A stretch of DNA of 64,000 nt from Xestospongia muta (GCA_963693285.1 OY848918.1:12448960-12512959); one strand, 5' to 3'; numbered from the stretch's first letter, positions 33,985 through 46,745 are shown. The notes: generated by a model not told the origin, from the letters alone. Numbers and translations: made by a program.

Positions 33985-34500
33985 TTTTAAAGAAAAGTTT
34001 TATGATAAGTTAACATCAAATATACCACTTAGTAGTTTGATCTTAATAGATAATGCATCCTATCATAGCTGGCATTTAGAAGAAAGCAACGTGCTATATA
34101 TTAAATGTAAAGGCAAAATAAACATTTCTTGAGATGGTGAAAACAGTAGGTCACAAAGTTGTATATATTTCACCTTATCAATTTGAGTTCAATCACATTT
34201 ATTTGTAGCAGTCTCGGGTCAAAGGTTACATGAAGGATCACAGAAAAATTGACAACAGTTAAAAAGTATTAAGGATTTAAGAAATTAACATTTACGGAAT
34301 GGAAGAAAATGGCAAACATGTTAGAAAGAAAGTTGAAGATTACTTTTGGGAGGCTAATTATTAGCAAGATCAATTGGTTGAACACTTTTGCATACAAGTT
34401 CAAAGTGATGAATCTGATAATGAACTAAGTAAAAGTGAGAATGAATCAGATTGTCAGTGATGGTGTGTAAGCAGTGATGATGATCAACAAGCATTGTTTC
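33985..34500 (+). mobile_element. DDE_3 transposase remnant, copy d (inverted)
   Basis: The plus strand encodes, in broken frames, SNIPLSSLILIDNASYH, LEESN, then YQFEFN, VKGYMKD and an acidic tail with SDESDNELSKSENESD. It is the inverse counterpart of 23915-24500 and the most diverged copy. Confidence 0.7.
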
Positions 34501-35180
34501 ATTATTTTATTGATTAGAAAGTTGTTGATGTCTACATTGTTATTTCATATAACTTTTTATAATTTTGTCTTATTTTTGTAGATTGTGTTTTAATTAAATC
34601 CATTGACCACTTATCAACACTTACCTTAAATGCCAGTAAACATTTCATGTAGTTTCTCAGGTACTCCTATACTTTCTTGCAGTGATTTCTACTTACTATT
34701 GAATATAGTTATAGGCGGCATTTTGCTGCGATCTCAATGGTATCTTTTACATATTTTCATATGACTTAGTGTGAGATAGTTACAGTAGTCACCATTTGTG
34801 ACTTCTCATTATGAATTGGCCATAGAGAGCCAGTTTACGCAAACTTTAAACTTTAATAACATAAATGACTATTTTGTTCTTCAAAAGCCCCAGAAGGTCA
34901 CAATTGTATTAGTAATTCTGATTAATTTCAAGAGAGAGAGGTCTGATCAAACAGTTACATTAGCAATAATAAATATTATCATTGAAAGAATCTTCATGCA
35001 CAGCTAGGATTATGTCTACTGTCATTAACTAACTTGTTTCAGGCTAATTAATTATTATTAATTAATAAGGCTTTGTGGCTTCGTACTGATGATTAAGATT
35101 GGTAAACAGACATCATACAATTTGAATAATATCGTCATCTCTTCACACTTACAATTAAGTAGTTTCATTAGCTGTCAAGA
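34501..35180. repeat. Right arm of a large inverted duplication
   Basis: Reverse-complement similarity to about 23230-23910, including the stretch with CAAGAAAGTATA and CATGAAATGTTTACTGGC. No gene is seen. Confidence 0.65.
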
Positions 35181-35581
35181 CTTATGACTGGGCTGTCGAG
35201 TCCATAATTTTAATTGGCAGTATTGACTACTAACTACTGGCCAAAGTTATATACGATAAAAAGAAAGATAAATCTCCTATTTTCATGGCAACAATCCAGG
35301 CTTATACAGTTGGTTGAGGCAATGCTTCTGAATGCACCAAGGAAGCTCAACTTAAGTAGAGTAGTTGTGTATAGTACAGTAAAGTTCATTATAGTGCATG
35401 TCAATTTGACTGATTGCCTGTCTCTTGTATACTGATTTGCAATTGTGTCTAGACTCTTTTCTTTCTTCTTCTTGAAAAAGGATATTGGTTTATTAACCAT
35501 GCTGGGTAAGCTATACTGAGTTTGCGACTTGTCATCTTTATATACTATTTTTCCTCTTGTCTTTATCTCTTCTTTTACTAT

Positions 35582-35890
35582 ATAGAAATTGTTTGAGTTA
35601 AACCCAACATCATCTGGTTTATAGTAAACCTAGTAGTAAGACAAACTTTAAAGTCTTCATAATTATTATTATTATAACTTACTTGAATATCAGTGGTATC
35701 TATTACTGACCAGCCATCATTATTCTTACTGACTTTATAGTCAGGAGATGGTAAGTTTCTATGAATGAAGGTAAACTATTGAAATAACTGAATCACCAGT
35801 AATACACCATTCAACGTGAATTAGGTGACAAGTAAAAGATCAGTGAATCAAGAGTCATGACCCATTCACTGTGCGCTACAGACTTTTTGG
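35582..35890 (-). pseudogene. Fragment of a second GH31 alpha-glucosidase gene
   Basis: Near-identical to 9130-9330 (part of the second exon, the intron and most of the first traced exon of the GH31 pseudogene), in the same orientation, then diverging over 35774-35890 where the family motif is scarcely recognisable. Only about 75 codons remain. It was probably copied together with a protease unit. Confidence 0.75.
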
Positions 35891-36832
35891 CTCAATTCAG
35901 TGTAGGACTGGGTTCAATGTATATAATACCAAAGAAGAGACATTGATATGATCTTTGTATAAGTTAACATAACTGATGATCATCAGTTCAGTTCAATATG
36001 GTGACAGTAGCACATCTATTCTGTCACTAATAGTTAACAGAAAAACCAAAAAAATTCAGAAAATTTGTAGATAAATGAAATGGGAGAAATAGATAAACTC
36101 CGTACAATACATACTAATCCAAAAGGAATTATTAAAGCAAGAAACATGGACCAGAAAATAATAATTATGATCCAATGATGTAGAGTATTAACGAAGGGAT
36201 TTACGGACAGTGGTAGTTTACGGATATTTAATATTTTAACACTCAGGTGTGGGAACACTAATTAGGTATGGTGAACCGATATTTAGGTAGGTACCTTTAC
36301 GATATATATGTTGTAGGTAGTTGTAATGGTATAATGAATGGATAAGCATTGATATCTCCCTTCCTTTCTATTTTATCTACATGTACTACTTTTATCTTCC
36401 TCTTTATATCTCCTTTTACTATACATATAGTTTGTTAAAATTTGGTACTCTATGCAGCTCAGGATCCTTTCAAGTTTATCAAATGAAGATACTGCTCATC
36501 CATTACCAGAGTGTTAAATAACATTTGTGAGATATAATCTAGTAATGTACATGTGTGTGTGTGTGTGTGTGCGTGTGTGTGTACACAAGTATATTAGCTT
36601 TAGGTATAAAACTAGTTAGCACATTACAACTATCATATTTACTGTACAAACCCATATTCCTTGTAGCGTTATATGTAAAATATGAATATTCATTAACAAA
36701 ACCATATGTACTGTTAATAAATTCATTTGGTAATAGGTAATTTAGAAGATCTAGACACAAGATTATGAGAGTCAACAATGAATTGTAGTAACTATCCATG
36801 TACATCGGTAAGAGCATAGCTAAGAGTTGGCT
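35891..36832. repeat. Dispersed repeat related to 47880-48400
   Basis: From about 36230 this stretch resembles 47880-48400, and shorter parts resemble 37790-38030, 39530-39760 and 40580-40680. The common core is a pyrimidine-rich stretch, then TTTGGTACTCT and a TGCAG-GCTCAG-ATCCTTT region. A (GT)n tract lies at 36552-36582. No coding frame is supported. Confidence 0.5.
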
Positions 36833-37260
36833 CTGCAGGGCCCATATACTTAAAATAGCATTTTGTCATTTTAAACCATTGTCTTTTATACCACAGATTC
36901 ATCAATACAATATTGACCTAATGTGAGTTACCACAAGCCAAAACTGGTCTAACTCACTATGCATAAACCAACTAGAAGCAAAAAAGTGGTCTTTGTAGTT
37001 TATTGTCCAATAATCGAAACACATAAGCAAGAGATGGATACTTTTCAACTGAACAAACTGGGTTAGTTCATATTGAGTTAGACTAGTTTTGACTTTGTAG
37101 TAACTTAGAATTGGGATTCTTTGCATTGATGAAACTATTTTGAGTATATTACACTATGAGAGTTAAGCCAATTATTCTTTCAAGATTATTGATACTATCA
37201 AAAATGTTAATCAGCAGGCAAGGTTTGATTAATTTTTAAGAATGAGTGGTCTATGGAATC
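36833..37260. repeat. Dispersed repeat, copy 2
   Basis: Best match to the repeat at 1-400. Copy 3 is at 48390-48850. Confidence 0.6.
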
Positions 37261-37435
37261 TAGAACTTATGTGAATTACTCACTATACAAGTTGTTGGTA
37301 ATGTAAAAGTACAACATACCAACAAATTACACAGTGAGTAATTCACAAGAATGATATATTCCATACTAATTCATCATGTCAGGTACAAATTAGTTTGTTA
37401 AAATGACATATTAGTTTTACATTGTATATGTAGGG

Positions 37436-39168
37436 TGACTGTATATAATTGATGAAGTGACAGCTGACAGATATATGAATGATTAATATACAAACAAAAT
37501 GAATAGAAAAATAAATTGATAAAAATATTTTATTACTTAACTTTTAAAACTTAATCTTTTATACATTATTATGGTTATGATGATGTCATAATCAAATCAA
37601 TACACAAGAATGTCTACTAGCTCCACTCTTAGTATTATATTGGTATAATGTCTTATTTAGATAAGTTAACAACAGAAAGAAGATTTTACATGTACATCTG
37701 TTTACATCACTAGATGGATAGTATTAATAGATGAGTCAGACAAGATTGATAGACAAAGGGAAGGATAGACAAGGTACATATAATGACATATGAATCTCTC
37801 TTCCCTTCTATTTCATCTATATGTACCGCTTTTATTTTTTCCTTGTCTTTGTCTCTCCTTGTACTATATGTGTACATCGCTGATGTTTTTGTACTCTGTG
37901 CAGGCTCAGTATCCTTTTAAGGTCATCAAGTTAAGATGAACTACTCATCCAGTACTAGAGTATTAACAAAATTTGTGAGATGTATAATGTACAAGTAATA
38001 GTGTACATGTATTTATTAGCTTTATTATTATTAGAGCACAAACTTTGTTTATATTTATATAAATTATCAGCAGCAGGGTTGTTTATATTTTGGAATGTAA
38101 TAGTATATATCAGGTACCTCTTGTAGCATCAAATATCTGAATCAAATAGTATAGTGCCTAGAAGTTTCTATAGGAATTAGAGCATGAGAGCTGGCAAAGC
38201 CCAAGTGCTCTTTTTTCCTATAGTTTGGCCTGTGATCATGCTCTATTTCCTATGAGATCTTCAAAGCATTGTCTACCTAATTTAGATAATTTGAACCACA
38301 TGGCCAGCCCAAGTCAGCCCAATCACACCACAAGTCAATCCAAATGTGATGACTCAACAGAATTCCAAATCATCCTTTTCTGTGTAATATAAACACAATA
38401 TATATATATTGTATGTGTGTATAAATATCTGTGCTCATCTGCATGTATGATAATTAATATTCATAAACATCAAAGGAAAATATTCACATAAATCTATGGT
38501 GTGACATTTGTTTCAAGATTATTGGTTATAAGGGACAATAGTTAAGTCTAAAAAATCAAGTTGATTCATTGACTAAACCAATTTTCCTTACTACCTTATC
38601 TAAATATGTGGATAAATAAAAAGATAGATACATAAACAGATAAATAAATTATAGATAAATGAATGAATAGTTCATTGTTCAACAATGAAAACAACAAATT
38701 GGTCAATTTTTTAACAGTGATATATTATATACCGTCAAATTTTAACCTGCCAAGCACCAAATTGGGTCCAAAATAATGTGCCAAATTTTATTTTTGCCAA
38801 GTTGTTTTGTTATATTATATTCCTTCAAACACTTACATAATGCTTTATGCTTTTGTGGAACAAATAATTACTATGTATCCTGTCCATATTGAACCCATTC
38901 TATCAAGCTTGTAATCTATTGACTAATCAGATTGTTCCATTAGAGGTTTATAAATCACAAGGAGTATTACAGGTGTAAGGCTTGTATGTGTGGGCTGTCA
39001 TAATATTGTGTATTATATCAACACATCTGTCCTTTATGTCTATTAACGTATATGCTAATTTCATAGTAATTAGTTATCTCAAGACATTAATTAGTATACT
39101 CTTGTGATATTACACTCTACATTATTACTGTCTAGTTTGTGATTCAGTCTTAATATAGATGATATATA
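37436..39168. repeat. Tandem duplication unit 1 (about 1.7 kb)
   Basis: Begins GTGACTGTATATAATTGATG. Most of it recurs in 39169-40213 and its first ~400 bp again from 40214. It contains no supported gene. Confidence 0.75.
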
Positions 39169-40213
39169 GAGTAATTGTATATAATTGATGGACTGACAGC
39201 TGGCAGATTTATGAGTGATTAATATACAAATGAAATGAATAGATAAATAAGTTGATAAAAATATTTTATTACTTAACTTTTAATATCTTAATCTTTTATA
39301 CATTATTATGATCATGATGATGTCATAATCAAATCAATACACAAGAATGTCTACTAGCTCCACTCTTAGTATTATATTGGTATAATGTCTTATTTAGATA
39401 AGTTAACAACAGAAAGATTTTACATGTACATCTGTTTACATCACTAGATGGATAGTATTAATAGATGAGTCAGACAAGATTGATAGACAAAGGGAAGGAT
39501 AGACAAGGTACATATAATGACATATGAATCTCTCTTCCCTTTTGTTTCATCTATATGTACCGCTTTCATCTTTTCCTTGTATTTATCTCTCCTTGTATTA
39601 TATGTGTAGATTGCTGATGTTTTGTTACTCTGTGCAGGCTCAGTATCCTTTTAAGGTCATCAAGTTAAGATGGACTACTCATCCAGTACTAGAGTATTAA
39701 CAAAATTTGTGAGATGTATAATGTACAAGTAATAGTGTACATGTATTTATTAGCTTTATTATTATTAGAGTACAAACTTTGTTTATATTTACATAAATTA
39801 ACAGCAGCAGGGTTGTTTATATTTTGGAATGTAATAGTATATATCAGGTACCTCTTGCAGCACCAAATATCTGAATCAAATAGTATAGTGCCTAGAAGTT
39901 TCTATTTGGAATTAGAGCATGAGAGCTGGCAAAGCCCAAGTGCTCTTTTTTCCATAGTTTGGCCTGTGATCATGCTCTATTTTCTATGAGATCTTCAAAG
40001 CATTGTCTACCTAATTTAGATAATTTGAACCACATGGCCAGCCCAAGTCAGCCCAATCACACCACAAGCACGATCAAACAGGTGTAAGACTTGTATGTGT
40101 GGGGTGTCATAATATTATGTAATAACAACACATCTGTCCTTTATGAGTATACTCATGTAATGTTATACTCTACGCTATTACTGCCTAATTTGTGATTCAG
40201 TGTTAATATAGAT
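39169..40213. repeat. Tandem duplication unit 2
   Basis: Copy of unit 1 lacking about 0.6 kb that corresponds to roughly 38340-38965. The 91-codon frame at 39714-39989 is disrupted in unit 1, so it is not supported as a gene. Confidence 0.75.
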
Positions 40214-40640
40214 TATATAGAGAGTAATTGTATATAATTGACGAACTGACAGCTGGCAGATATATGAATGAGTAATATACAAATGAAATGAATAGATAAA
40301 TAAGTTGATAAAAATATTTTATTACTTGACTTTCAATATCTTAATCTTTTATACATTATTATGATTATGATGATGTCATAATCAAATCAATACACAAGAA
40401 TGTCTACTAGCTCCACTCTTAGTATTATATTGGTATAATCTCTTATTTAGATAAGTTCATTCAACAACAGAAAGAAGATTTTACATATAAATATATTTAC
40501 ATCACTAGATTTATAGTATAGATAGATAAGTCAGACAAGTTTGATAAATAAATGGAAGGATAGACAAGGTACATATAATGGTGTATGTATCTCTCTTCTG
40601 TTCTGTTTCAACTGCACGTACTGCTTTTTATCTTTCCCTT
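40214..40640. repeat. Tandem duplication unit 3, truncated
   Basis: Matches the first ~400 bp of units 1 and 2, then diverges. Confidence 0.7.
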
Positions 40641-42120
40641 ATATCTTTCTATCTCTTTGTCCTATATGTGTAGTTTATACATATTTAGCTTTAAGCACAA
40701 AACTATTTGAAACATTGGGCTCTCATAGTTATTCCTTTAAGTATTATGCTGTCTATAACTCCACTGATAAGTGGTATGTTATACTGATGATGTCCAATAA
40801 GACAGAAACAGCATTCAAATTCCAAAGTTTAGTTTGTGTTTGCATAAATTATTAATAGCAGGGTTGTTCCTATTGTAATAGTATTTTCACTTGCAGTATC
40901 AAAGATGTAAATCAACACCTTAAAATTATTATTTATTATATGGATAGATGCATGAATGGATACATACATGTACTGTAAACGGATCAATAATTATTTTGTT
41001 GTTTAATCTTTGATGTGTCATCTCTTTCACATACAACATGTACAAGTACTTTCACTACTGACCACACCTCTTATTCCTTTAACCTCACTATCCCTTCTTT
41101 GACTCTTTTATCTCCATAATTCTTTTATTGTGGTCAAAAAAGTAAAAAGTTCCACTTTGTGGAACAATGGATTTAGTTAATCCCCACCTTCTCAAAACAT
41201 CTCAAATGTTCATTTAGCTCTCACCAGTAGTCTGACATATCAGAAACTAGTTATACCTTTATCTTTTACTAAGATCATTGACAACACTCTAATTATAAAG
41301 TAATATTAATAATATATGCTATATAACATATTGCAGTAGAAAATAACTGTGGAAGGTTAGCATTATAAGTATATGCATACTTGCAATACACTCTTTTACA
41401 TGTTGTATAGTTTACACCATTGCTTGAAGTGTTGCTGTACATAGACGTGTAAGTTTTTAGAAAAAAGATTGAACATGTTATAAGAGTATTGAAATTCCCT
41501 ATAGTTGTTCTTAAAAGTACGAGGTAAGATTTGTTGTATTTCTGAAGTACTTACATATGATTGCCATTGTAATCTAAGTACAATGTAATTGTTAAATAAT
41601 ATCATAGCTAATCTAAATATTCATTATTTCTGTCGAACATTTCAATGGACAATCTGGGCCATCCCAACATAGACACTGCTACTACATGCCTAATAATCAA
41701 TGACCTGGCATAAATGGCTTCTAAGAACAGCTGTCATTACTATAAACTTGCCATAGTAATTTACTCAGTAATTATAATATCATCCCTCTGGCCACATATC
41801 AATGTGTGTAGCTATGAACATTGCCATAGTAACCAATGTGATGACAGTGTTATAATACTGGTCATTACTAATAAATAAAATCTTAGACATACATGTCATT
41901 TACATATAATATATATAATGTTCTATATTCTATAATGACTATGTGTCAAATATATGTATATCCATTGTGTGTTTTATACATATTGTGCACACACATTTGA
42001 CATGAATATAAAAATATTTAAAATACATAATTCTTTAATTACTTGATGTTAACAATTAAGTTAGAATTATTTCAAATGACTATAGAGATTTTTATTATTA
42101 TGTATGAATTTATGTTATGT
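40641..42120. other. Intergenic, no gene seen
   Basis: Part of it (about 40760-41340) resembles 48880-49370, so it belongs to another duplicated non-coding segment. Confidence 0.5.
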
Positions 42121-42129
42121 AACTCAATT

Positions 42130-42370
42130 AGAAACAAAACTTGTTAATTTGGTGTAAAATAACTCAAGTCACCACAAAGGTAATCCTGGAGACTGTTAGT
42201 CTGTTGTGAATATGCATAATGAATCTACTGAACAAGGAAACAGGTATACTGTTAATTTGGAGTAAAATAACTCAAGTCACCACAAAGTTAATCCTCCATG
42301 GAGACTGTTAGTCTGATGTGAATTTGCATAATTAACGTAATGAACAAGAAAACAGACATACTATTAATTG
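42130..42370. repeat. Tandem repeat of about 117 bp upstream of copy 8
   Basis: Two full units and part of a third. Each contains AAAATAACTCAAGTCACCAC, a relative of the type B promoter block, and GGAGACTGTTAGTCTG. Confidence 0.75.
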
Positions 42371-42644
42371 GAGTAGAATATAATTTCAGTCATCATGCAC
42401 TATGCATCATTGATAGTCAAGGAAACCTTACATGTTTCACTGTATATTATTACATGCCAATGTAGGGATAGTCCAGATTGGTCATTAATGTGTAATACAG
42501 TCAAAAACCTCTCTAATCTAATCTTGTTAATTGAAACCAAACTAGACTATCATTCAGTATTACAGAGGTATCCTTTATTCAAAAGTTATATTATTTTCAG
42601 TGCTCATAAATAAATTGTTATCTTAATTACTAAGTAACCTAGTA

Positions 42645-42830
42645 GGCTAGGGCTATAGTTTAGGGAGTTATCTATGGTTGATAAGTTTCATAGTACTAGA
42701 GTAAGCTAGGGCTATGGCTTAGGGCGTTATTTATGGTTGATAAGTATCATAGTACTAGAGTAGGCTAGGGCTATGGTTTAGGGAGTGATTTTTGTTTGAT
42801 GGTTGATAAATTTGATAGTAGAAGTAATAC
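42645..42830. repeat. Tandem repeat of about 58 bp in the upstream region of copy 8
   Basis: Three units of TAGGCTAGGGCTATGGTTTA followed by GGGAGTTATTTATGGTTGATAA. Only one unit is present upstream of the related copy 1 (about 650-710). Confidence 0.85.
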
Positions 42831-42874
42831 TTTAATCAAATCAACTACAGAACTTTACTATTGAGGCATGTTAT

Positions 42875-42920
42875 TACAATGACAACATGACACTAGTTAT
42901 AAAAACACTGGAGTATATAA
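42875..42920 (+). promoter_or_regulatory. Type A promoter of protease copy 8
   Basis: CAATGACAACATGACACTAG (42878-42896) and a TATA box GTATATAAATA from about 42912. Confidence 0.6.
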
Positions 42921-43012
42921 ATAAAGACCAGCTATAGAAAATTAAGTACTTCTTTCACAACCAATACCATTAACTTATCTTTCACTTCTTTCCAATTAAG
43001 TTTCAAGCTACA

Positions 43013-44077
43013 ATGAAGGTGATCCTTTTATTGTTGACTAGCTCTGTTATCATTTGGGGGTCCATAGATGCTCTACCTGCTAAAGATGGATGGAAAAAAA
43101 TTCAGTTCTCTCCTATAAAGAACATCATTGGTTTACCTGTCCAATTTAGTGACAAACCTGCACCTCCTGAGGGCACAGATGAATTCTTGAAGGGTCTTCG
43201 GCTCATTATGGTGACCAAGGATGGATATGAATATACTGGATCTTTAGAAGATGTGGAGAATCTCTTCTACACGAAAGAAAATAAAGATGACACTGAGGAA
43301 CTACCCGCACATCCTCATGATAAATCTCAAGATGGAAAAATACCCTCACATCCTCATGATAAATCTCAAGATGAGGACCTACTTACACATACTAATACTG
43401 ATTTTCGTAAGGTTCTAGAAGACTCACTAGAGGACCTGGCTGAGAAACGTTCTGTCATTGGACCAGACTCACGTCGACGACAAGTTCCTAACCGTTTTCC
43501 TTATACAGCTATTGGACGTGTTGCTATCGGATGTACTGGAACATTTATAGCTCCAAAGACTGTTCTGACTGCAGGTCATTGTGTTTATGGTAGGAGCGGA
43601 TGGTATTCTGAATTGGATGTCCATCGTGCCAAGGACTGTGATCCAAATCAAGGGACAAAGCACTCTTGGACAATTGCTGTTACCCTTACTGCATGGGTTA
43701 ACAATCGCATCCCTGAAAATGATATTGGCTGGATCATTGTTGGTACTCCCTCTCGAGTGACAATGAGCTATACTTACCTGACTCCTCCAGCTGTTTCAAC
43801 AACCATCTATATCTATGGCTACCCAGCAGATCTCCCAAAATGGTGTCTCTATGGCACATGTTGTCCTCTCGCTATAATCGAAGATAAACGTCTGAGGTAC
43901 ACATGTGATACTTATGGTGGTAACAGTGGCAGTGGTGTCTACTATAACAGGAATGGAGTGTATACAATTATTGGAGTACATGCCTATGGTGTCTATCGAG
44001 GAACAAACAGTGGTACTCGTATGACCAAGTGGTACTACGATTTAACTTGTTTTGTTGCTCGTTATTATGGTGCATAA
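43013..44077 (+). CDS. Secreted glutamyl-endopeptidase-like serine protease, copy 8
   Basis: Single-exon gene, 354 residues. Signal peptide 1-20, conserved propeptide, and a longer acidic linker in which HPHDKSQD occurs twice (residues 100-120). Processing after R146 (AEKR) exposes SVIG. The triad is H189, D237 and S305; H323 is the putative P1-binding His. It has two cysteines beyond the family's six: C283, where others have Asn or Ser, and C346 near the C-terminus, which could form an extra disulfide. It is clearly more diverged than copies 2 to 7. Upstream and downstream flanks resemble those of copy 1, so the pair arose by duplication of a block of at least 1.6 kb. Confidence 0.93.
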   Translation: MKVILLLLTSSVIIWGSIDALPAKDGWKKIQFSPIKNIIGLPVQFSDKPAPPEGTDEFLKGLRLIMVTKDGYEYTGSLEDVENLFYTKENKDDTEELPAHPHDKSQDGKIPSHPHDKSQDEDLLTHTNTDFRKVLEDSLEDLAEKRSVIGPDSRRRQVPNRFPYTAIGRVAIGCTGTFIAPKTVLTAGHCVYGRSGWYSELDVHRAKDCDPNQGTKHSWTIAVTLTAWVNNRIPENDIGWIIVGTPSRVTMSYTYLTPPAVSTTIYIYGYPADLPKWCLYGTCCPLAIIEDKRLRYTCDTYGGNSGSGVYYNRNGVYTIIGVHAYGVYRGTNSGTRMTKWYYDLTCFVARYYGA

Positions 44078-44299
44078 TGGCTGACTAATCTCATTCAAGT
44101 ACTAATGAACTGGGATAAGAATTTAGTAGTAGAATTCTTGAGTAGTTTTATTAATTCCTTCTATTAATTTACTAAATTCTTTTTAGACTTTTCAGTTTTT
44201 TAGGAAATTTTATTAAAAATGTTGAACTTGAATACAATTTGCCAGCTTTGCGTATTATAATCATGATAATTGTAGAGTACAGGTGATACTATACAAGTA

Positions 44300-44939
44300 A
44301 AAAAGACATTTCCATATAAATGAAGCAAATGTAGGAATGGCTATCATGAGTCCAATACAAAGAATGAAAACAAGATAGTATGGAATTATGGATGGCAATT
44401 ACATCATCCCTACGTAATAGGATACAAAAGACAGGCAATCACTCAGTCTGTTCAATCAACTGTTACTGTGTGGTCTAGTGTACCGTATATTCGAAATACT
44501 CGAATTTAAAACATCGCTTTCCTTACGTCAGGTGAAAATGGCGTAGATCTGAAAGGTTAAATATTGCCGCTGATACTACTTGGTTTCTTTCTATAGCGCT
44601 CGAAATGTGAAATTCAAAAGTGAATAGTTCGTTTCAATATATCAATTATATTATCAATTGTTGGTAGTACTGCATATTAATATATATGTGTATAAATTTA
44701 GATACATGATTTATTATTCATAAATATACAAAGTAATAAAAATCACTTTGAAAATGAAGGAATACTAATGTGAATTGGCAATACTAAAAAGGACAAACAA
44801 ACAATTATTGTAGTACATCACTATACATAACAATATCTGAAATATAGTAATTAGTTAACTACTGGTGTTTGACCACTGTGGCTCTGCCAGTACTCATTCA
44901 GTGATAATATTGTAAAATTTGATTACAGCTTTATTTTTT
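44300..44939. other. Intergenic, no gene seen
   Basis: AT-rich sequence without a supported coding frame. Confidence 0.45.
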
Positions 44940-46110
44940 CTCTGAATTCTGCTTAATTTTGTGGTACAGCTGCAAAGGAATTGGATCATTAGTTTCAAAT
45001 ACTTCATGTAATTCAAAAGTGGATGGGTTGTTGCCATTTGTGGCCCAGTTTGTTGTTTACTAACTGTGTGTGAATGAGCTTATATGAATTATGAATTGAA
45101 TAATAATTAATGGGTATAAATACTTATTAGGAAGTTATTTTATAGGTTAATTTGATTTTTATTGTTTAGGACTTGATGTAGAGTTTGTCATTAATGTTGT
45201 CAATTTGTCACCTCATAAGTCATACATAATTTTAATTGTTTCGTTTGTCAGTGTTCTCCACGTGTAGTGGGCTGGGCTGTCAGATTGTATAATTTTAATT
45301 ATCATTTTTGGCTTCCTACTAAATTTATACACAACAAATGAAAGATATATGTCTTTGTATACATGGCAGCAATCCAGGTCTCTCATGCAGTTGGTTCATG
45401 CAATGCTTATCAATACACTAGACTAGAAAAGCTTGATGTATGTGACATTGTTGTGTACGGCTTTGGGATGAAAATGAATCTGGAACAAGATGATTTCTTT
45501 ATGCTCCAGCTTATTGACATTAGGAACAATTAAGTGTCACTTGAATCACTCAAAGTGAGATGGAAGAAGAAAATAGAGTGCTCTTGATGTTTGACTAATA
45601 GTGAAGGTGTTTTACTTACTTATTTGGTTGTTGACAAAGATGTTGAGTTAACTTATGATTGTCTACCCCTCTTCCCATAAGGTGAATTAAAGCTCTTTTT
45701 TGAGGAAATACCAACAATGACGGATCAAATACTAACAATGATGTGTAAAATCCAGAAAACAATTTGTTTGGCAGTTAAGAGCTAGCTATATATGGAGTCA
45801 TCATCACCAGATTCTGATTATTTTAGGTTGTATAGTGGATGTTGAAACTAAGTAAAGTAAGTTACAGAGCTAGCTTCTTAAGTGATAAGAGACAATTGCC
45901 ATTTGCTGTTAGATGTGAAGGCATCTTTAAGTAACAGTATCTGAACACAGCACCAACAACACAATAACAGATAAGGGATGCACCTTTGCTTGAACAACAA
46001 TAGAAAGCAATCTAAAGAGCAACAGCTCAGCTTGGCAAATGTTAACAACTATTTTGATATTAACTATGGGTGATGAATGTATTGGACAACTCTATGGGGC
46101 TACAATTTCT
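44940..46110. repeat. Dispersed repeat of about 1.1 kb, copy 1
   Basis: Co-linear with 53540-54580 (for example CAGTGTTCTCCAC, GGTTCATGCAATGCTTATCA, GACAATT-CCATTTGCTGTTAG) and more distantly with 31217-31830. A shorter internal copy follows at about 46060-46410. No intact coding frame is seen. Confidence 0.65.
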
Positions 46111-46429
46111 TTATGCTACAGTGTATTGACATCAGGAACAATTATGTGTCACTTGACTCACTCAAAGTCAGAATAGAATCCTCTTAATGTTTGACCAGCA
46201 AGGGAGATGTCTTACTTACTCTTTTAGTTGTTGACAAAGATGTGGAGTTAGCTTATATGATTGTCTACCCCACTCCATAAGGTTACTTGAAGCTATTTTT
46301 TGAGGAAATCCAGACAATGATGGATCAAGTACCAACAATGATGAGTAAATATCCAGAACACAATTTCCTTAGCAGTCAAGTGCTAGCTATATATGGAGAT
46401 TAGGAGATATCATTATCAGTTTCCAGATT

Positions 46430-46745
46430 CCTTAAATGTAAACGACAATGTGATATTAAAGCGTGTCGAGTCTGTGTAAGTATATTATTGTAACTTGTTT
46501 TAATGTGGATATGTCTTTCCCACCAAGCAATGTGGCCATTTGTTGATTTTTAAATGCATTTTGTCCTATTGCTTGCTATTGTGTGCTTGAATGTAAACAA
46601 CAATGTGATATTGAAATGTGTCAAGTGAGTGTAAATAGTTTCATTGCTTTCTTGATGTTGTTGGTGTGTCTTACAACCAAGCAATATGACTATTTGGTGA
46701 TTTTTTTAGTACATTTATTTTTATTGCTGGCTATTAAGTCCTTTC
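46430..46745. repeat. Tandem duplication, about 155-bp unit
   Basis: Two diverged units, each with AATGTAAACAACAATGTGAT, a CCAAGCAAT-TG phrase and a TATTGC-GCTATT phrase. Confidence 0.65.

Noticed and set aside
39714..39989. A 91-codon frame in the second tandem unit
   Set aside because: The co-linear sequence in unit 1 is disrupted, and no domain is recognised.
44480..44660. Higher-complexity stretch considered as a tRNA or small RNA gene
   Set aside because: No cloverleaf or A/B box pair could be built, and no other RNA gene signature was found in the window.
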